From positions 950,733 to 1,014,732 of the forward strand of contig CANNCZ010000002.1 of the NCBI GenBank assembly GCA_947503275.1: a DNA stretch of 64,000 nucleotides, given 5' to 3'. Origin of the DNA: an uncultured Erythrobacter sp. GTDB taxonomy: Bacteria > Pseudomonadota > Alphaproteobacteria > Sphingomonadales > Sphingomonadaceae. Shown in pieces: positions 55,442 through 63,151 of the stretch. The position numbers were made by a program, and so were the translations under genes. How positions within the stretch are numbered: the stretch's first letter is position 1; each line of letters begins with the position of its first letter. The notes under the pieces were generated by a model. It did no database searches. It worked only from the letters and a program-made list of their open reading frames with translations, and had not been told where the DNA came from.

Positions 55442-55903
55442 TTAGCTATCAGCTTCGACCCGCGTATAGGGGATGAAATCGTCGAAGAAGACGACACCGG
55501 TAAAAACGCCGATCACTGGATCAATCGTGGTCACGATATCCATTTTGCAGATCTGACTGCCATTAAACCTGCGCGAGACCAGTGTGTCAGAGCGATCAAT
55601 ATCTTCGGGGTCCCGTGTGCGCTGAACATAGATCGTGCGCCCGCGCCCATAGACATAGGCGGTGCCGTCAATCACAGTCATCCGATCATTGAGGCGCTGA
55701 CGGATGCAGGTTTGTGGTTCACCCGCAACGCGTCCCTCTAACAACCGAGAAAGACGCTCTTCGCCCTCAGTCATTTCGACCGTGTCTTCGTCTGCTTCGC
55801 TGTGATCATCGGCCAATGCGGGCGATGCAGCAGCAAGTGCGAGAGCCGCGATACCGCCAGCGGAAGCCAGCCAGGCGAGCGGGGTGGATAGGAAATTGGT
55901 CAT
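55442..55903 (-). CDS. Secreted hypothetical protein, possible stress-induced
   Basis: A 153-residue protein with a signal peptide (about 1-32, ending SPALADD). The mature part begins with an acidic stretch (DHSEADEDTVEMTEGEERLSRLL), then a short domain with two cysteines (GEPQTCIRQRLNDRM and GSQICKMDIV) that may form a disulfide. Similar proteins occur in sphingomonads, but I recognise no family. ATG 55903 has GAGGAG upstream. An EcfG-type promoter candidate lies 50-80 bp upstream. Confidence 0.75.
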   Translation of the reverse strand: MTNFLSTPLAWLASAGGIAALALAAASPALADDHSEADEDTVEMTEGEERLSRLLEGRVAGEPQTCIRQRLNDRMTVIDGTAYVYGRGRTIYVQRTRDPEDIDRSDTLVSRRFNGSQICKMDIVTTIDPVIGVFTGVVFFDDFIPYTRVEADS

Positions 55904-55955
55904 GGCACACTCCTCATGTTCAGCCTCCTGAGTCGCAGGATACATCTTGAGACTG

Positions 55956-55981
55956 AACGCGCGATGAGCGGTATTGGTTCA
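55956..55981 (-). promoter_or_regulatory. EcfG-like general stress promoter candidate
   Basis: The minus strand reads TGAACC, 16 bp, CGTT, one mismatch from the alphaproteobacterial EcfG consensus (GGAACC-N16/17-CGTT). The -10 part is 53 bp upstream of the secreted-protein ATG at 55903. An HWE-family kinase, a class often placed upstream of EcfG signalling, is also encoded in this window. Confidence 0.45.
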
Positions 55982-56035
55982 ATCTACCCCAATTATTGTT
56001 GGGTCTTTGTCAGCTGAGCAGCAAAATGGTGCTGT

Positions 56036-56248
56036 TTAGGACGCGCTATCTGCAGGACCATCAATTAAGATAAAACGCCGGTCGCAATAGCCGCAATCGA
56101 CAAAGCCGGTTTCATCAATCTCAAGATAAATGCGCGGATGGCCCAAAGCCGCCGGGCGATAGGCGTTGCCGCCGCGAATATCGCTGGCGCCGTCGCAGCT
56201 GACGCGGTGTGTGTCGACGCGGATTGTTTCGGGCGCTGTGGTGCTCAT
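56036..56248 (-). CDS. zf-CHCC zinc-finger protein (NDUFS6-like)
   Basis: A 70-residue protein with ligands C18, H37, C52 and C55 in VSCDG, GHPRIYLEI and DCGYCDRRFIL. This is the zf-CHCC pattern related to the NDUFS6 (complex I 13 kDa) subunit. ATG 56248 is used because the upstream 12 codons look non-family. It may be an accessory subunit of respiratory complex I. A MidA/NDUFAF7-type methyltransferase, also complex I related in mitochondria, is encoded elsewhere in this window. Confidence 0.87.
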   Translation of the reverse strand: MSTTAPETIRVDTHRVSCDGASDIRGGNAYRPAALGHPRIYLEIDETGFVDCGYCDRRFILIDGPADSAS

Positions 56249-56353
56249 AAAAGCTCGATTAGTCGCGCCCATCGGTGATTTCAACTGCGGGTTTTATCGC
56301 GGGCGCGAAACTTGAGTGTGAAAGGCGGGCTTGCATGGTCGCACACCATCTTT

Positions 56354-57313
56354 ATGGCCTCTCGCATGACCCCTCCTGCCATCCGGATCGACAACCTCGT
56401 CAAACGCTATGCCGCGCCTAAAGGTGCGAAGGGTGCGGATGCCGACGGAAAGCTGGCTCTGAACGGGGTGAGCTTTGATGTGCCCGAGGGTTCAATCTTT
56501 GGCCTGCTTGGCCCCAATGGTGCGGGCAAATCGACTCTAATCAATATCCTCGCCGGATTGGTGAACAAGACCAGCGGCTCGGCGGAGATTTGGGGTTTTG
56601 ACATCGACACGGACCGCCGAAATGCCAGCCGCGCAATCGGGATTGTGCCGCAAGAGATCGTCTTCGACCCGTTTTTTACCCCGTATGAAGTGCTGGAGAA
56701 CCAAGGCGGCTTTTACGGGATCGCGGGTAAGGACCGGCGCAGCGAAGAACTGCTCGAAGCGGTGCGGCTTGCCGATAAGCGCAACGCCTATGCTCGCACA
56801 TTGTCTGGCGGGATGAAGCGGCGGCTGCTAGTCGCAAAGGCTATGGTGCACTCCCCGCCGATCCTCGTGCTCGATGAGCCGACCGCAGGCGTCGACGTTG
56901 AATTGCGCCGGCAATTGTGGGAGCTCGTCAGTGAGCTCAACCGCGAAGGGGTCACGGTCGTTCTGACCACGCACTACCTCGAGGAAGCAGAGGAACTGTG
57001 CGACCGGATCGCGATCATCAATCACGGCGAAATGATCGCTAACAAACCCACTCGTGAATTGGTCGAAATGGCGCGTGAGAAAATCGTCGCGGTGACGCTT
57101 GCGAATGACCTCACCACAGCGCCTTCGCATCAGGAATTTAGCAAAGTTGAGCAGACGGGGCCGCGCGGGGTCGAAGTTACCTACGACAAGGACCAGATGA
57201 ACGCAGGTCAGGTGCTCGGCATTTTGCAAGAACAAGGCCTGACCATTGAAGACGTCACCACCCGAGAGGCGGATCTGGAAGACGTGTTTGTGCAGCTTAC
57301 CAGCGCGGGATGA
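56354..57313 (+). CDS. ABC transporter ATPase subunit (ABC-2 / drug-type)
   Basis: A 319-residue ATPase from ATG 56354 (an ATG at 56366 and a GTG at 56312 are alternatives). Walker A GPNGAGKST, Q-loop VPQEIV, signature LSGGMKRRL, Walker B ILVLDEPTAGVD and H-loop TTHYLEEAEEL are intact, and the C-terminal domain ends DLEDVFVQLT, typical of YadG/CcmA-like exporters. No permease gene is adjacent: the next gene is an MBL-fold lipoprotein whose frame opens at the stop. The cognate membrane component must lie elsewhere. Confidence 0.88.
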   Translation: MASRMTPPAIRIDNLVKRYAAPKGAKGADADGKLALNGVSFDVPEGSIFGLLGPNGAGKSTLINILAGLVNKTSGSAEIWGFDIDTDRRNASRAIGIVPQEIVFDPFFTPYEVLENQGGFYGIAGKDRRSEELLEAVRLADKRNAYARTLSGGMKRRLLVAKAMVHSPPILVLDEPTAGVDVELRRQLWELVSELNREGVTVVLTTHYLEEAEELCDRIAIINHGEMIANKPTRELVEMAREKIVAVTLANDLTTAPSHQEFSKVEQTGPRGVEVTYDKDQMNAGQVLGILQEQGLTIEDVTTREADLEDVFVQLTSAG

Positions 57314-57342
57314 TGCGCGCGACAAGAATGAAGGCAGGCAGT

Positions 57343-58320
57343 ATGACCAAGTCAGCTTTGACCAGTATCACGGCCTTGATGCTGTCGGGATGTCTGCTCG
57401 CCAACGCGCCAGAAGATGCCGCGACTGAACCGTCGAACGTCCCCCGCGCAGAACAACCCGCCGATTGCCCGACGACAGGCGTAGCTTTGCAAGTCCTCGG
57501 CAGTGGGGGACCGATTGCAGAGGCCGATCGCGCTGGCACCTCTTACCTCCTTTGGATCGATGGTGAGGCACGATTACTGATTGATGCAGGCTCTGGCAGC
57601 TTCCTGCGTTATGCCGAGGCGGGTGCAAAGCTGGCTGATCTGGACGCCATTTTGCTTACTCATCTTCACGCTGATCATGCAGGAGATGTGATCGATATCC
57701 TCAATTCTGGCGGATTTGAGGGACGCACACAGCCGCTCGCGATTGTCGGTCCGGGTTCTGCGTCACGTTTTCCTTCGACCAGTGAATTTGTTGCGCGATT
57801 GCTGGACAAAGAAAGCGGTGCCTTTGCCTATAATGGCGGTTATCTGGACGGTGACGAGAACAAGCCAAGCCTGACTTTCACCGACGTCAATTCCATGAGC
57901 GGTATGGGCGATATGCAGCGCGTCGTCATGAACGACGATATCATGGTTCTGGCCTACCCGGTTGATCATGGCCCGGTGCCTGCATTGGGTTATGAGATTC
58001 GGGTGGATGGCAAAACGTTTGTCATTACGGGCGACCAAAGCGGGCGTTCGGTCGTGTTTCGGGAGGCATTGCGCGGTTCAAACCCCGCAGTTCTTTTCGC
58101 CCACCACGTCATCAATGGCGAGCGCGGCCAACCGCGGGGACTGCATAGGACGCCCGAAGAAATCGGTGAACTGGCCGCAGCGTTGGAACCTGAACGCCTG
58201 GTGCTGACCCATAATATGCAGCGCAGCCTTAGCCGGATTGAGGACGGGCTGGCGGCAATCGCGCTCGGTTATTCCGGTCCGGTCAGTGTTGCTAGCGATC
58301 TGGACTGTTACGCGCTTTAG
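57343..58320 (+). CDS. MBL-fold metallohydrolase lipoprotein
   Basis: A 325-residue protein from ATG 57343 (AAGGCAGG upstream), with a lipobox LSGC at 14-17. The zinc motif THLHADHAGD (HxHxDH), YPVDHGPVPALGYEI, the DQSGRS strand and FAHHVINGER give a full set of His/Asp ligands in the ribonuclease-Z-like/arylsulfatase-like branch of the superfamily. Being a lipoprotein, it should act in the periplasm. The frame upstream runs back to an ATG overlapping the ABC ATPase stop, but the lipobox fits the later start. Substrate unknown. Confidence 0.87.
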   Translation: MTKSALTSITALMLSGCLLANAPEDAATEPSNVPRAEQPADCPTTGVALQVLGSGGPIAEADRAGTSYLLWIDGEARLLIDAGSGSFLRYAEAGAKLADLDAILLTHLHADHAGDVIDILNSGGFEGRTQPLAIVGPGSASRFPSTSEFVARLLDKESGAFAYNGGYLDGDENKPSLTFTDVNSMSGMGDMQRVVMNDDIMVLAYPVDHGPVPALGYEIRVDGKTFVITGDQSGRSVVFREALRGSNPAVLFAHHVINGERGQPRGLHRTPEEIGELAAALEPERLVLTHNMQRSLSRIEDGLAAIALGYSGPVSVASDLDCYAL

Positions 58321-58347
58321 CCGGCCGCGTCTTAGCCAAGTCTCAAC

Positions 58348-58515
58348 TCAGGATTTTTGTGGCAAACGTTTGCGCCAATTGCGGTGCGCAACGCGCTCTA
58401 TTGGCTTGCCGCAATGGCGGCATTCGCCAAAAAACTGCCTACCGTTCCATTCCACGTTTCGCCGCGACGGATCATGGCGACCCATCAGGCAGGCTATCGG
58501 AGAGATAAGGGACAC
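58348..58515 (-). CDS. Small CxxC protein, 55 residues
   Basis: The short frame MSLISPIACLMGRHDPSRR ... ends RNWRKRLPQKS. It starts at GTG 58515 with CAAGGAGA 8 bp upstream, a near-perfect ribosome site; the frame stays open to a GTG at 58545. A C-R-H-C motif (with CRHCGKPI) and the earlier cysteine could bind zinc. I recall similar small CRHC/WRKR proteins in sphingomonads but cannot name a family. It lies between the MBL-fold gene and nadB on the opposite strand; the rest of the 414-bp space (58321-58734) shows nothing else. Confidence 0.6.
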   Translation of the reverse strand: MSLISPIACLMGRHDPSRRNVEWNGRQFFGECRHCGKPIERVAHRNWRKRLPQKS

Positions 58516-58734
58516 GAGGGGTTCTCCTTGATCAAAGATCTGCACAATGCGCCGTGAGCAGCGCCAAACCCCCGCACCTATATAGCCGAAGAAATTTCAC
58601 ATAAGTATGGCGAGAGCCGCCATTTTCGCCGCTCCGCCCTGCTTTTCCGATCAACCGAAATTGGTTCTGCGACCCTCTCGGCCCGGTGCGCGACACTCTT
58701 GCTAAGCGGTGCGAGGCGCGTCATTGCGTGCCTC

Positions 58735-60345
58735 ATGCAAGACACGAACAAAGCGCCGGACACTGCCAACACATTCGATGTGATCATCATCGGATCGGGT
58801 GCCGCCGGATTGACCGCCGCGCTTGAGCTAGCAACGTCCAAGCGCGTGCTGGTTTTGGCCAAGGGGTCGCTGACCGGAGGATCGACCGCTTGGGCGCAGG
58901 GCGGGATCGCGGCGGTGCTGGATGCGGGTGACACTTTCGATAACCATGTGCGCGATACGATGGTCGCGGGCGCGGGCCTCAATGACAGAGCTTCGGTTGA
59001 GTTTGTGATCGAACGCGCGCCTGCGAGCATTGATCGCCTGTGTGAGCTGGGCGTGCCGTTCAACCGTGATGAAGACGCACTGCACCTTACCCGCGAAGGT
59101 GGCCATTCCCACCGCCGGATCGTGCATGTTGATGACGCGACCGGATGGGCGGTGCAATCCGCATTGCTCAAGGCCGCCGAAGCCAGCCCCAACATCACCA
59201 TGCTGGGCGGGCGCACCGCGATCGACCTCATCACCGATCGCAACCGCGAACACTTCTCTGCCGCTGGCCGGGTCTGGGGTGTCTATGCTTTGAATGAGGA
59301 AACCGGACGCGTCGAACGCCATGTCGCGCGCGCCACGATCATGGCAGCGGGCGGCGCGGGACGCGTCTATCAATTCTCCACCGCGCCGCGCGGCGCGACC
59401 GGTGATGGCATCGCGATGGGTTGGAGGGCAGGCGCGCGCGTTTCCAACATGGAGATGATGCAGTTTCACCCGACCTGCCTCTACAATCTGGAAGTCAAAA
59501 ACTTTCTGATCACAGAGGCTGTGCGCGGTGAAGGTGGGCGCTTGTTCCATCCTGAAACCGGGCACCGCTTCATGGCCGATTACGATGCAGAGCGGATGGA
59601 GCTGGCCCCGCGCGATGTCGTGGCGCGCGCGATTGATGACCAGATCAAGCGGTTTGGCCTGGACTATGTGCATCTCGACATAAGCCATCAGCCGCCTGAA
59701 TTTGTGCGCGAACACTTCCCCACGATCCATGAGAAATTGAGCGGCCTTGGCATTGATATGACAACCGGCCCGATCCCCGTCGTGCCAGCACAGCATTATA
59801 CGTGCGGCGGCGTGGTGGTGGATTTGCATGCGCGCACCGACCTGCCCGGCCTATGGGCAGCGGGCGAATGCACCGAAAGCGGCCTACACGGCGCAAACCG
59901 GCTGGCGTCCAACAGCCTGCTCGAATGCTTTGTCTTTGGCGAAGCGGCAGCGGAAGACATCCTGGCGCGCTGGGATGAATTGGAGGAGCCGCCGGCGATC
60001 CTGCCATGGGATGAAAGCCGCGTTTCAGACTCTGACGAACAGGTCGTCATCAAACAAAACTGGACCGAAATCCGCCGCTTCATGTGGAACTATGTGGGCA
60101 TTGTGCGCACCACCAAGCGATTAGAGCGCGCCGCCCGCAGGATTGAACTGCTCAAGCGTGAGGTGGAGGAATATTATGGCAGCTTTGTCGTAACCACCGA
60201 CCTCATCGAACTGCGCAACTTGCTGCAATCGGCAGAGCTGATCGTGCGATCCGCGCTGGAACGCAAAGAGAGCCGGGGGCTGCATTACACGATGGACCAC
60301 CTCGAAATGGATGAGGTGGTGCGCGATACGGTGCTGGTGCCTTGA
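58735..60345 (+). CDS. nadB: L-aspartate oxidase
   Basis: A 536-residue FAD enzyme for the first step of de novo NAD synthesis (aspartate to iminoaspartate). FAD motif DVIIIGSGAAGLTAAL, GGSTAWAQGG, REGGHSHRRI (substrate-binding His region), QFHPTCLY, TEAVRGEGG, PAQHYTCGGV and LHGANRLASNSLLECFVFG are the nadB/succinate-dehydrogenase-family signatures. The HYTMGGI/HYTCGG position is typical of NadB. ATG 58735 gives the family-like N-terminus; the longer frame starts at 58699. nadA and nadC are not next to it. Confidence 0.95.
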   Translation: MQDTNKAPDTANTFDVIIIGSGAAGLTAALELATSKRVLVLAKGSLTGGSTAWAQGGIAAVLDAGDTFDNHVRDTMVAGAGLNDRASVEFVIERAPASIDRLCELGVPFNRDEDALHLTREGGHSHRRIVHVDDATGWAVQSALLKAAEASPNITMLGGRTAIDLITDRNREHFSAAGRVWGVYALNEETGRVERHVARATIMAAGGAGRVYQFSTAPRGATGDGIAMGWRAGARVSNMEMMQFHPTCLYNLEVKNFLITEAVRGEGGRLFHPETGHRFMADYDAERMELAPRDVVARAIDDQIKRFGLDYVHLDISHQPPEFVREHFPTIHEKLSGLGIDMTTGPIPVVPAQHYTCGGVVVDLHARTDLPGLWAAGECTESGLHGANRLASNSLLECFVFGEAAAEDILARWDELEEPPAILPWDESRVSDSDEQVVIKQNWTEIRRFMWNYVGIVRTTKRLERAARRIELLKREVEEYYGSFVVTTDLIELRNLLQSAELIVRSALERKESRGLHYTMDHLEMDEVVRDTVLVP

Positions 60346-60353
60346 AGCAGGCC

Positions 60354-60785
60354 ATGCTCGTCTCAGCGGCGCACAACGCTGCGGACAGCCTATCTTCTGG
60401 GTGTGCACTCGCCTTTGGTCTGCATGATTTTCCGTTTTGGACACTAATCGAGGCGTTGCCCGCTCCAAGTATCCGTCTCGACTTGCTCGACGGCGAGATT
60501 CTATCGAGTCCGCCTGAGCAGCCAACGCCTGAATGGGTGTTCTTACAGGCAGGTTTCAGGGCGGCAGCTGAGCAAATGCCCGAATTTCTTAGACGCAATG
60601 ACTGTGATCCAGAACAGGTGGCGCGCATAGGGGTTGAGTTCCAGATCGTTGGACCCGTGAAACAGTATGAAGCAGAGATTACCGTGGAACAGAAGTCCGG
60701 CGAAAGCAGTCGAGAGACTTATGTCGGCCTGCCTCTAAGAAGACGGAGGGTGATCGATCAACTCGGTCGAGTGAGGAAGGCTTGA
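60354..60785 (+). CDS. Hypothetical protein after nadB
   Basis: A 143-residue soluble protein from ATG 60354 (a TTG at 60342 overlaps the nadB stop by 4 bp and would add four residues). Features: a Trp/Phe-rich segment LHDFPFWTLIEALP, a DLLDGEIL strand and a charged C-terminal part ending PLRRRRVIDQLGRVRKA. No recognised domain. Its position 8 bp behind nadB suggests coexpression, not shared function. Confidence 0.6.
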   Translation: MLVSAAHNAADSLSSGCALAFGLHDFPFWTLIEALPAPSIRLDLLDGEILSSPPEQPTPEWVFLQAGFRAAAEQMPEFLRRNDCDPEQVARIGVEFQIVGPVKQYEAEITVEQKSGESSRETYVGLPLRRRRVIDQLGRVRKA

Positions 60786-60861
60786 ACTTCCCATTGGCAG
60801 TCCCGCGAAAGCGTTGGATCAGAGCGTTCACGCACTGTGCATTGATGAGCAAGCACAACTC

Positions 60862-61806
60862 ATGGCCATGAAAAGAGACTCCCTCGGCATTCTCACTGGC
60901 GTTGCCATTATGCTCAGCGCTGCGCCAAGTGCCGCCCAAAACACAGACCCCACCCAAAACCAAATCGTCGTCACCGCTCAGCGCTCCGGTGCACCGATGT
61001 GGACCATCGACACACCGACGGGCACCATCATCCTTGTCGGAGAAATCCGCGCGGTTCCAAAAACCACGCCTTGGCAGCCGGATCGCCTGAAAGAGGCCAC
61101 CGCAGAGGCTAGTCGCGTTATTATCCGCGCGCGGCCCAAATTCTCGCCCGGCGATGTGTTTCGCCTGATCTTTCGCGGTGGGCGCTTCACTAAGCTGCCC
61201 GATGATCAGGTTGCGGGCGATTATCTCGATGCTCAGCAGCGCGCACGGCTCGCGGCGCTCGAGGTGGAATACGATGTCGATTATGATCGCCGCTCTTTCC
61301 TGATGACAGGGTTTGACTTGCTCGCAAGGCGGCTCGATTTCGATGATGACACCACCGATGATGCGACCGATGTGGTGCGCAAAGCGGCGGACCGCGCCGA
61401 TGTGCCGATCACCCGGCCAGAGCGGTTTCGCGGCGAAGATCTGCTCGATAATCTCGCCGAAGCGCCGCCCGCCAGCCATATCCCGTGCCTAGAGGCGGCG
61501 ATGAGCGCGACTGAGCAGGGGCAGACCATAATCGAGGCGCGCGGGCGCGACTGGCGCACATTCGATATTCCCGCGGTCATGGCGAACCCGCTCGAAGTGG
61601 CGCTGGGCACGTGTTGGCCATGGGCGGATGCTGAGTTGGGCGAGGAAATTCGCGACAGTTGGACCAGCATGATCGCCGATGCCGCGAGCGACGAAGGCGT
61701 GACATTGGCAGTGGTCCCTTTACGCGTGTTGGCGGAGCCGGACGGTGTGCTGGACGAGCTTGAACGCCAAGGGTTCGACATTGGCGGCCCCGGTTGGCGC
61801 GGATAG
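60862..61806 (+). CDS. TraB/GumN family protein, divergent
   Basis: A 314-residue exported protein: a signal peptide (about 1-26, PSAAQN), then MWTIDTPTGTIILVGEIRAVP, a long helical middle (LPDDQVAGDYLDAQQRARLAALE), and AVVPLRVLAEPDGVLDELERQGF, which has the GumN-like final strand/helix. The first TraB motif (normally G-x-x-H-x-x-P) reads GEIRAVP, so the metal-ligand His is missing. It may be a non-catalytic relative. The start is an ATG pair, 60862 or 60868. Confidence 0.75.
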   Translation: MAMKRDSLGILTGVAIMLSAAPSAAQNTDPTQNQIVVTAQRSGAPMWTIDTPTGTIILVGEIRAVPKTTPWQPDRLKEATAEASRVIIRARPKFSPGDVFRLIFRGGRFTKLPDDQVAGDYLDAQQRARLAALEVEYDVDYDRRSFLMTGFDLLARRLDFDDDTTDDATDVVRKAADRADVPITRPERFRGEDLLDNLAEAPPASHIPCLEAAMSATEQGQTIIEARGRDWRTFDIPAVMANPLEVALGTCWPWADAELGEEIRDSWTSMIADAASDEGVTLAVVPLRVLAEPDGVLDELERQGFDIGGPGWRG

Positions 61807-61818
61807 AACGCTTACGAT

Positions 61819-61828
61819 TACATTTGTA
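61819..61828. promoter_or_regulatory. BlaI/MecI-like operator TTACATTTGTAG
   Basis: TACATTTGTA (61819-61828) is a perfect TACA-N2-TGTA dyad inside TTACATTTGTAG, the core of BlaI/MecI-type sites. It is directly followed by ACGA-TAG-TCGT (61829-61839), a second short palindrome. It lies in the 263-bp intergenic space, 241 bp before the secreted TonB-C-like gene. No blaI gene is in the window. The rest of that space has no coding signal. Confidence 0.4.
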
Positions 61829-62069
61829 GACGATAGTCGTGCGTTCGTCGCGAATTCTGGGCTTTGAAGCGATGACAAGCGCCCTTTGCCGAGCAGTGAT
61901 TGTTCCAATCGCGCCATCTGTCATCTTATCAATCGGACGCATCGGACCCCTTCAATAACCCGCTGCGCCTGATCGACCATTGATGCCGATGCCAGCTGGT
62001 AAGGGTAATGCCTGCGCCGCTCGAACTCTTCCGGCCGATCATCCCGAATAAGAGAAAAAGGATGATCCG

Positions 62070-62588
62070 ATGAACCGATTTTTGAAACTTGCCGCTATCC
62101 CCACGCTTGCTTTTGCAGCGACAATCCCGCTCGCGAATGCGGCCCAAGCCGGCCATCCAGCGGACAAACAATCCGGTGCGATTGTCGTGACCTCGACCGG
62201 CGAACTGGAAAGCTGGCAAAACGATGCCACCCGCCGATTAAACCGCGCATTGGACCGTGATCCAGCTGCACGCGGTGCAGCACCTGCTCCGGGAATTGTG
62301 CAGGTTGCCTTTGACCTCGGCGCCGATGGACGCCCCGCGAATATCGAGATGCTCACAAACAGCTCTGATCGCAGAGCGGCGCAGGCAGCGACCTATGCCG
62401 TTCGGCGGATGGGTGACCTTAGCGATGTGCCGGTGGTCAATCCGGACGACGTGCAATTTCTGGTCAATGTGATCTTTGCCGATGACCGGGCACAGCGGCG
62501 CGAATTGCGCGAGAGCCTCGACCGATCAGAGCGCGCGCGGATCGCAGCTGGCGGTGCGCGAAGCGTCTATATCGTCCTCGGCGGGTAG
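62070..62588 (+). CDS. Secreted TonB C-terminal-domain-like protein
   Basis: A 172-residue protein with a signal peptide (about 1-26, ANAAQA). The mature region ESWQNDATRRLNRALDRD followed by GIVQVAFDLGADGRPANIEMLTNSSDRRAAQAATYAVRRMGDL has the TonB_C-like pattern (helix, strands with an F/V...G..G-type hairpin, then an alanine-rich helix), ending in a variable helical tail. It lacks the Pro-rich and membrane-anchor parts of TonB. AAGGATG precedes the start. It may bind envelope components. A 12-bp hairpin follows its stop. Confidence 0.7.
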   Translation: MNRFLKLAAIPTLAFAATIPLANAAQAGHPADKQSGAIVVTSTGELESWQNDATRRLNRALDRDPAARGAAPAPGIVQVAFDLGADGRPANIEMLTNSSDRRAAQAATYAVRRMGDLSDVPVVNPDDVQFLVNVIFADDRAQRRELRESLDRSERARIAAGGARSVYIVLGG

Positions 62589-62596
62589 CGGAGGTC

Positions 62597-62627
62597 TCCG
62601 GGGGCAAGCCGCGCACTTGCCCCTGGA
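62597..62627 (+). terminator. Hairpin after the TonB-C-like gene
   Basis: TCCGGGGGCAAG (62597-62608) pairs with CTTGCCCCTGGA (62616-62627) over 12 bp with one G.U and a 7-nt loop. It starts 9 bp after the stop codon. No T-tract follows, so the terminator call is moderate. Confidence 0.55.
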
Positions 62628-62654
62628 ACGCCGCGTCTACTTGCGTAGCGCCGC

Positions 62655-62807
62655 CTAGTGACAAGCTCTCGCGCAAAGGCCGGTGAGATCGCTGTCAGCA
62701 ATGCGCCAATTCTGTCGGCCCAAAGTCGCGCCCACGGCCATACCGGAGTCCTCCGCCCAATCCTTCGCCACTTGTTCAAAATGCATTGCGCTGTGGATCA
62801 GGTCCAT
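62655..62807 (-). CDS. Possible small ORF, 50 residues
   Basis: MDLIHSAMHFEQVAKDWAEDSG and AVGATLGRQNWRIADSDLTG would make a compact helical peptide, starting at ATG 62807 with AGAGGG 9 bp upstream. The same frame is open to 62972. No motif or homologue is recognised, and the surrounding sequence shows no clear coding bias. Kept as a weak candidate only. Confidence 0.25.
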   Translation of the reverse strand: MDLIHSAMHFEQVAKDWAEDSGMAVGATLGRQNWRIADSDLTGLCARACH

Positions 62808-63151
62808 TGAACTGAACCCTCTGAATTGCGGCACCAGCCTTCGTGATCGCGAGTCTCCGAATGGGCGCGGCGCACACCGCAAAGATACTTCGGAACATTC
62901 AGGCCCCCAGTTGCCTTGTTGCAAGCGATGGTTCGGACTCCAGAAAATGAAAGACCAATGCACTGATTTCATTGCATTCTGCGTGAAGTGTCGAGTCTTT
63001 CCAATATTATGTGCTGCAAATGTATCACGCTTGGAATGCGAAGATGCACCCTTACGTTACGCAAGCGGTTGATCTGACCAACCAAACGCGCTTTGATGTG
63101 GCTGGGTCAAATGCACACAGCCCCGAAAGAGGGCGCTCAAGGATAATAACT

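Larger units (their letters stand above)
62589..63151. other. 563-bp gap: hairpin, one weak ORF, no confident gene
   Basis: Only the hairpin at 62597-62627, a weak 50-residue minus-strand ORF (62655-62807) and an AGG-type ribosome site of the hydrolase gene were found. Other open frames here (for example 62683-63072 plus strand) lack coding character. Confidence 0.65.

Noticed and set aside
58828..59829. 333-codon open frame opposite nadB
   Set aside because: Antisense shadow of a clear nadB gene, with no motif.
62683..63072. 129-codon plus-strand ORF in the gap before the hydrolase
   Set aside because: Cys- and Arg-rich translation without domain character or a ribosome site.
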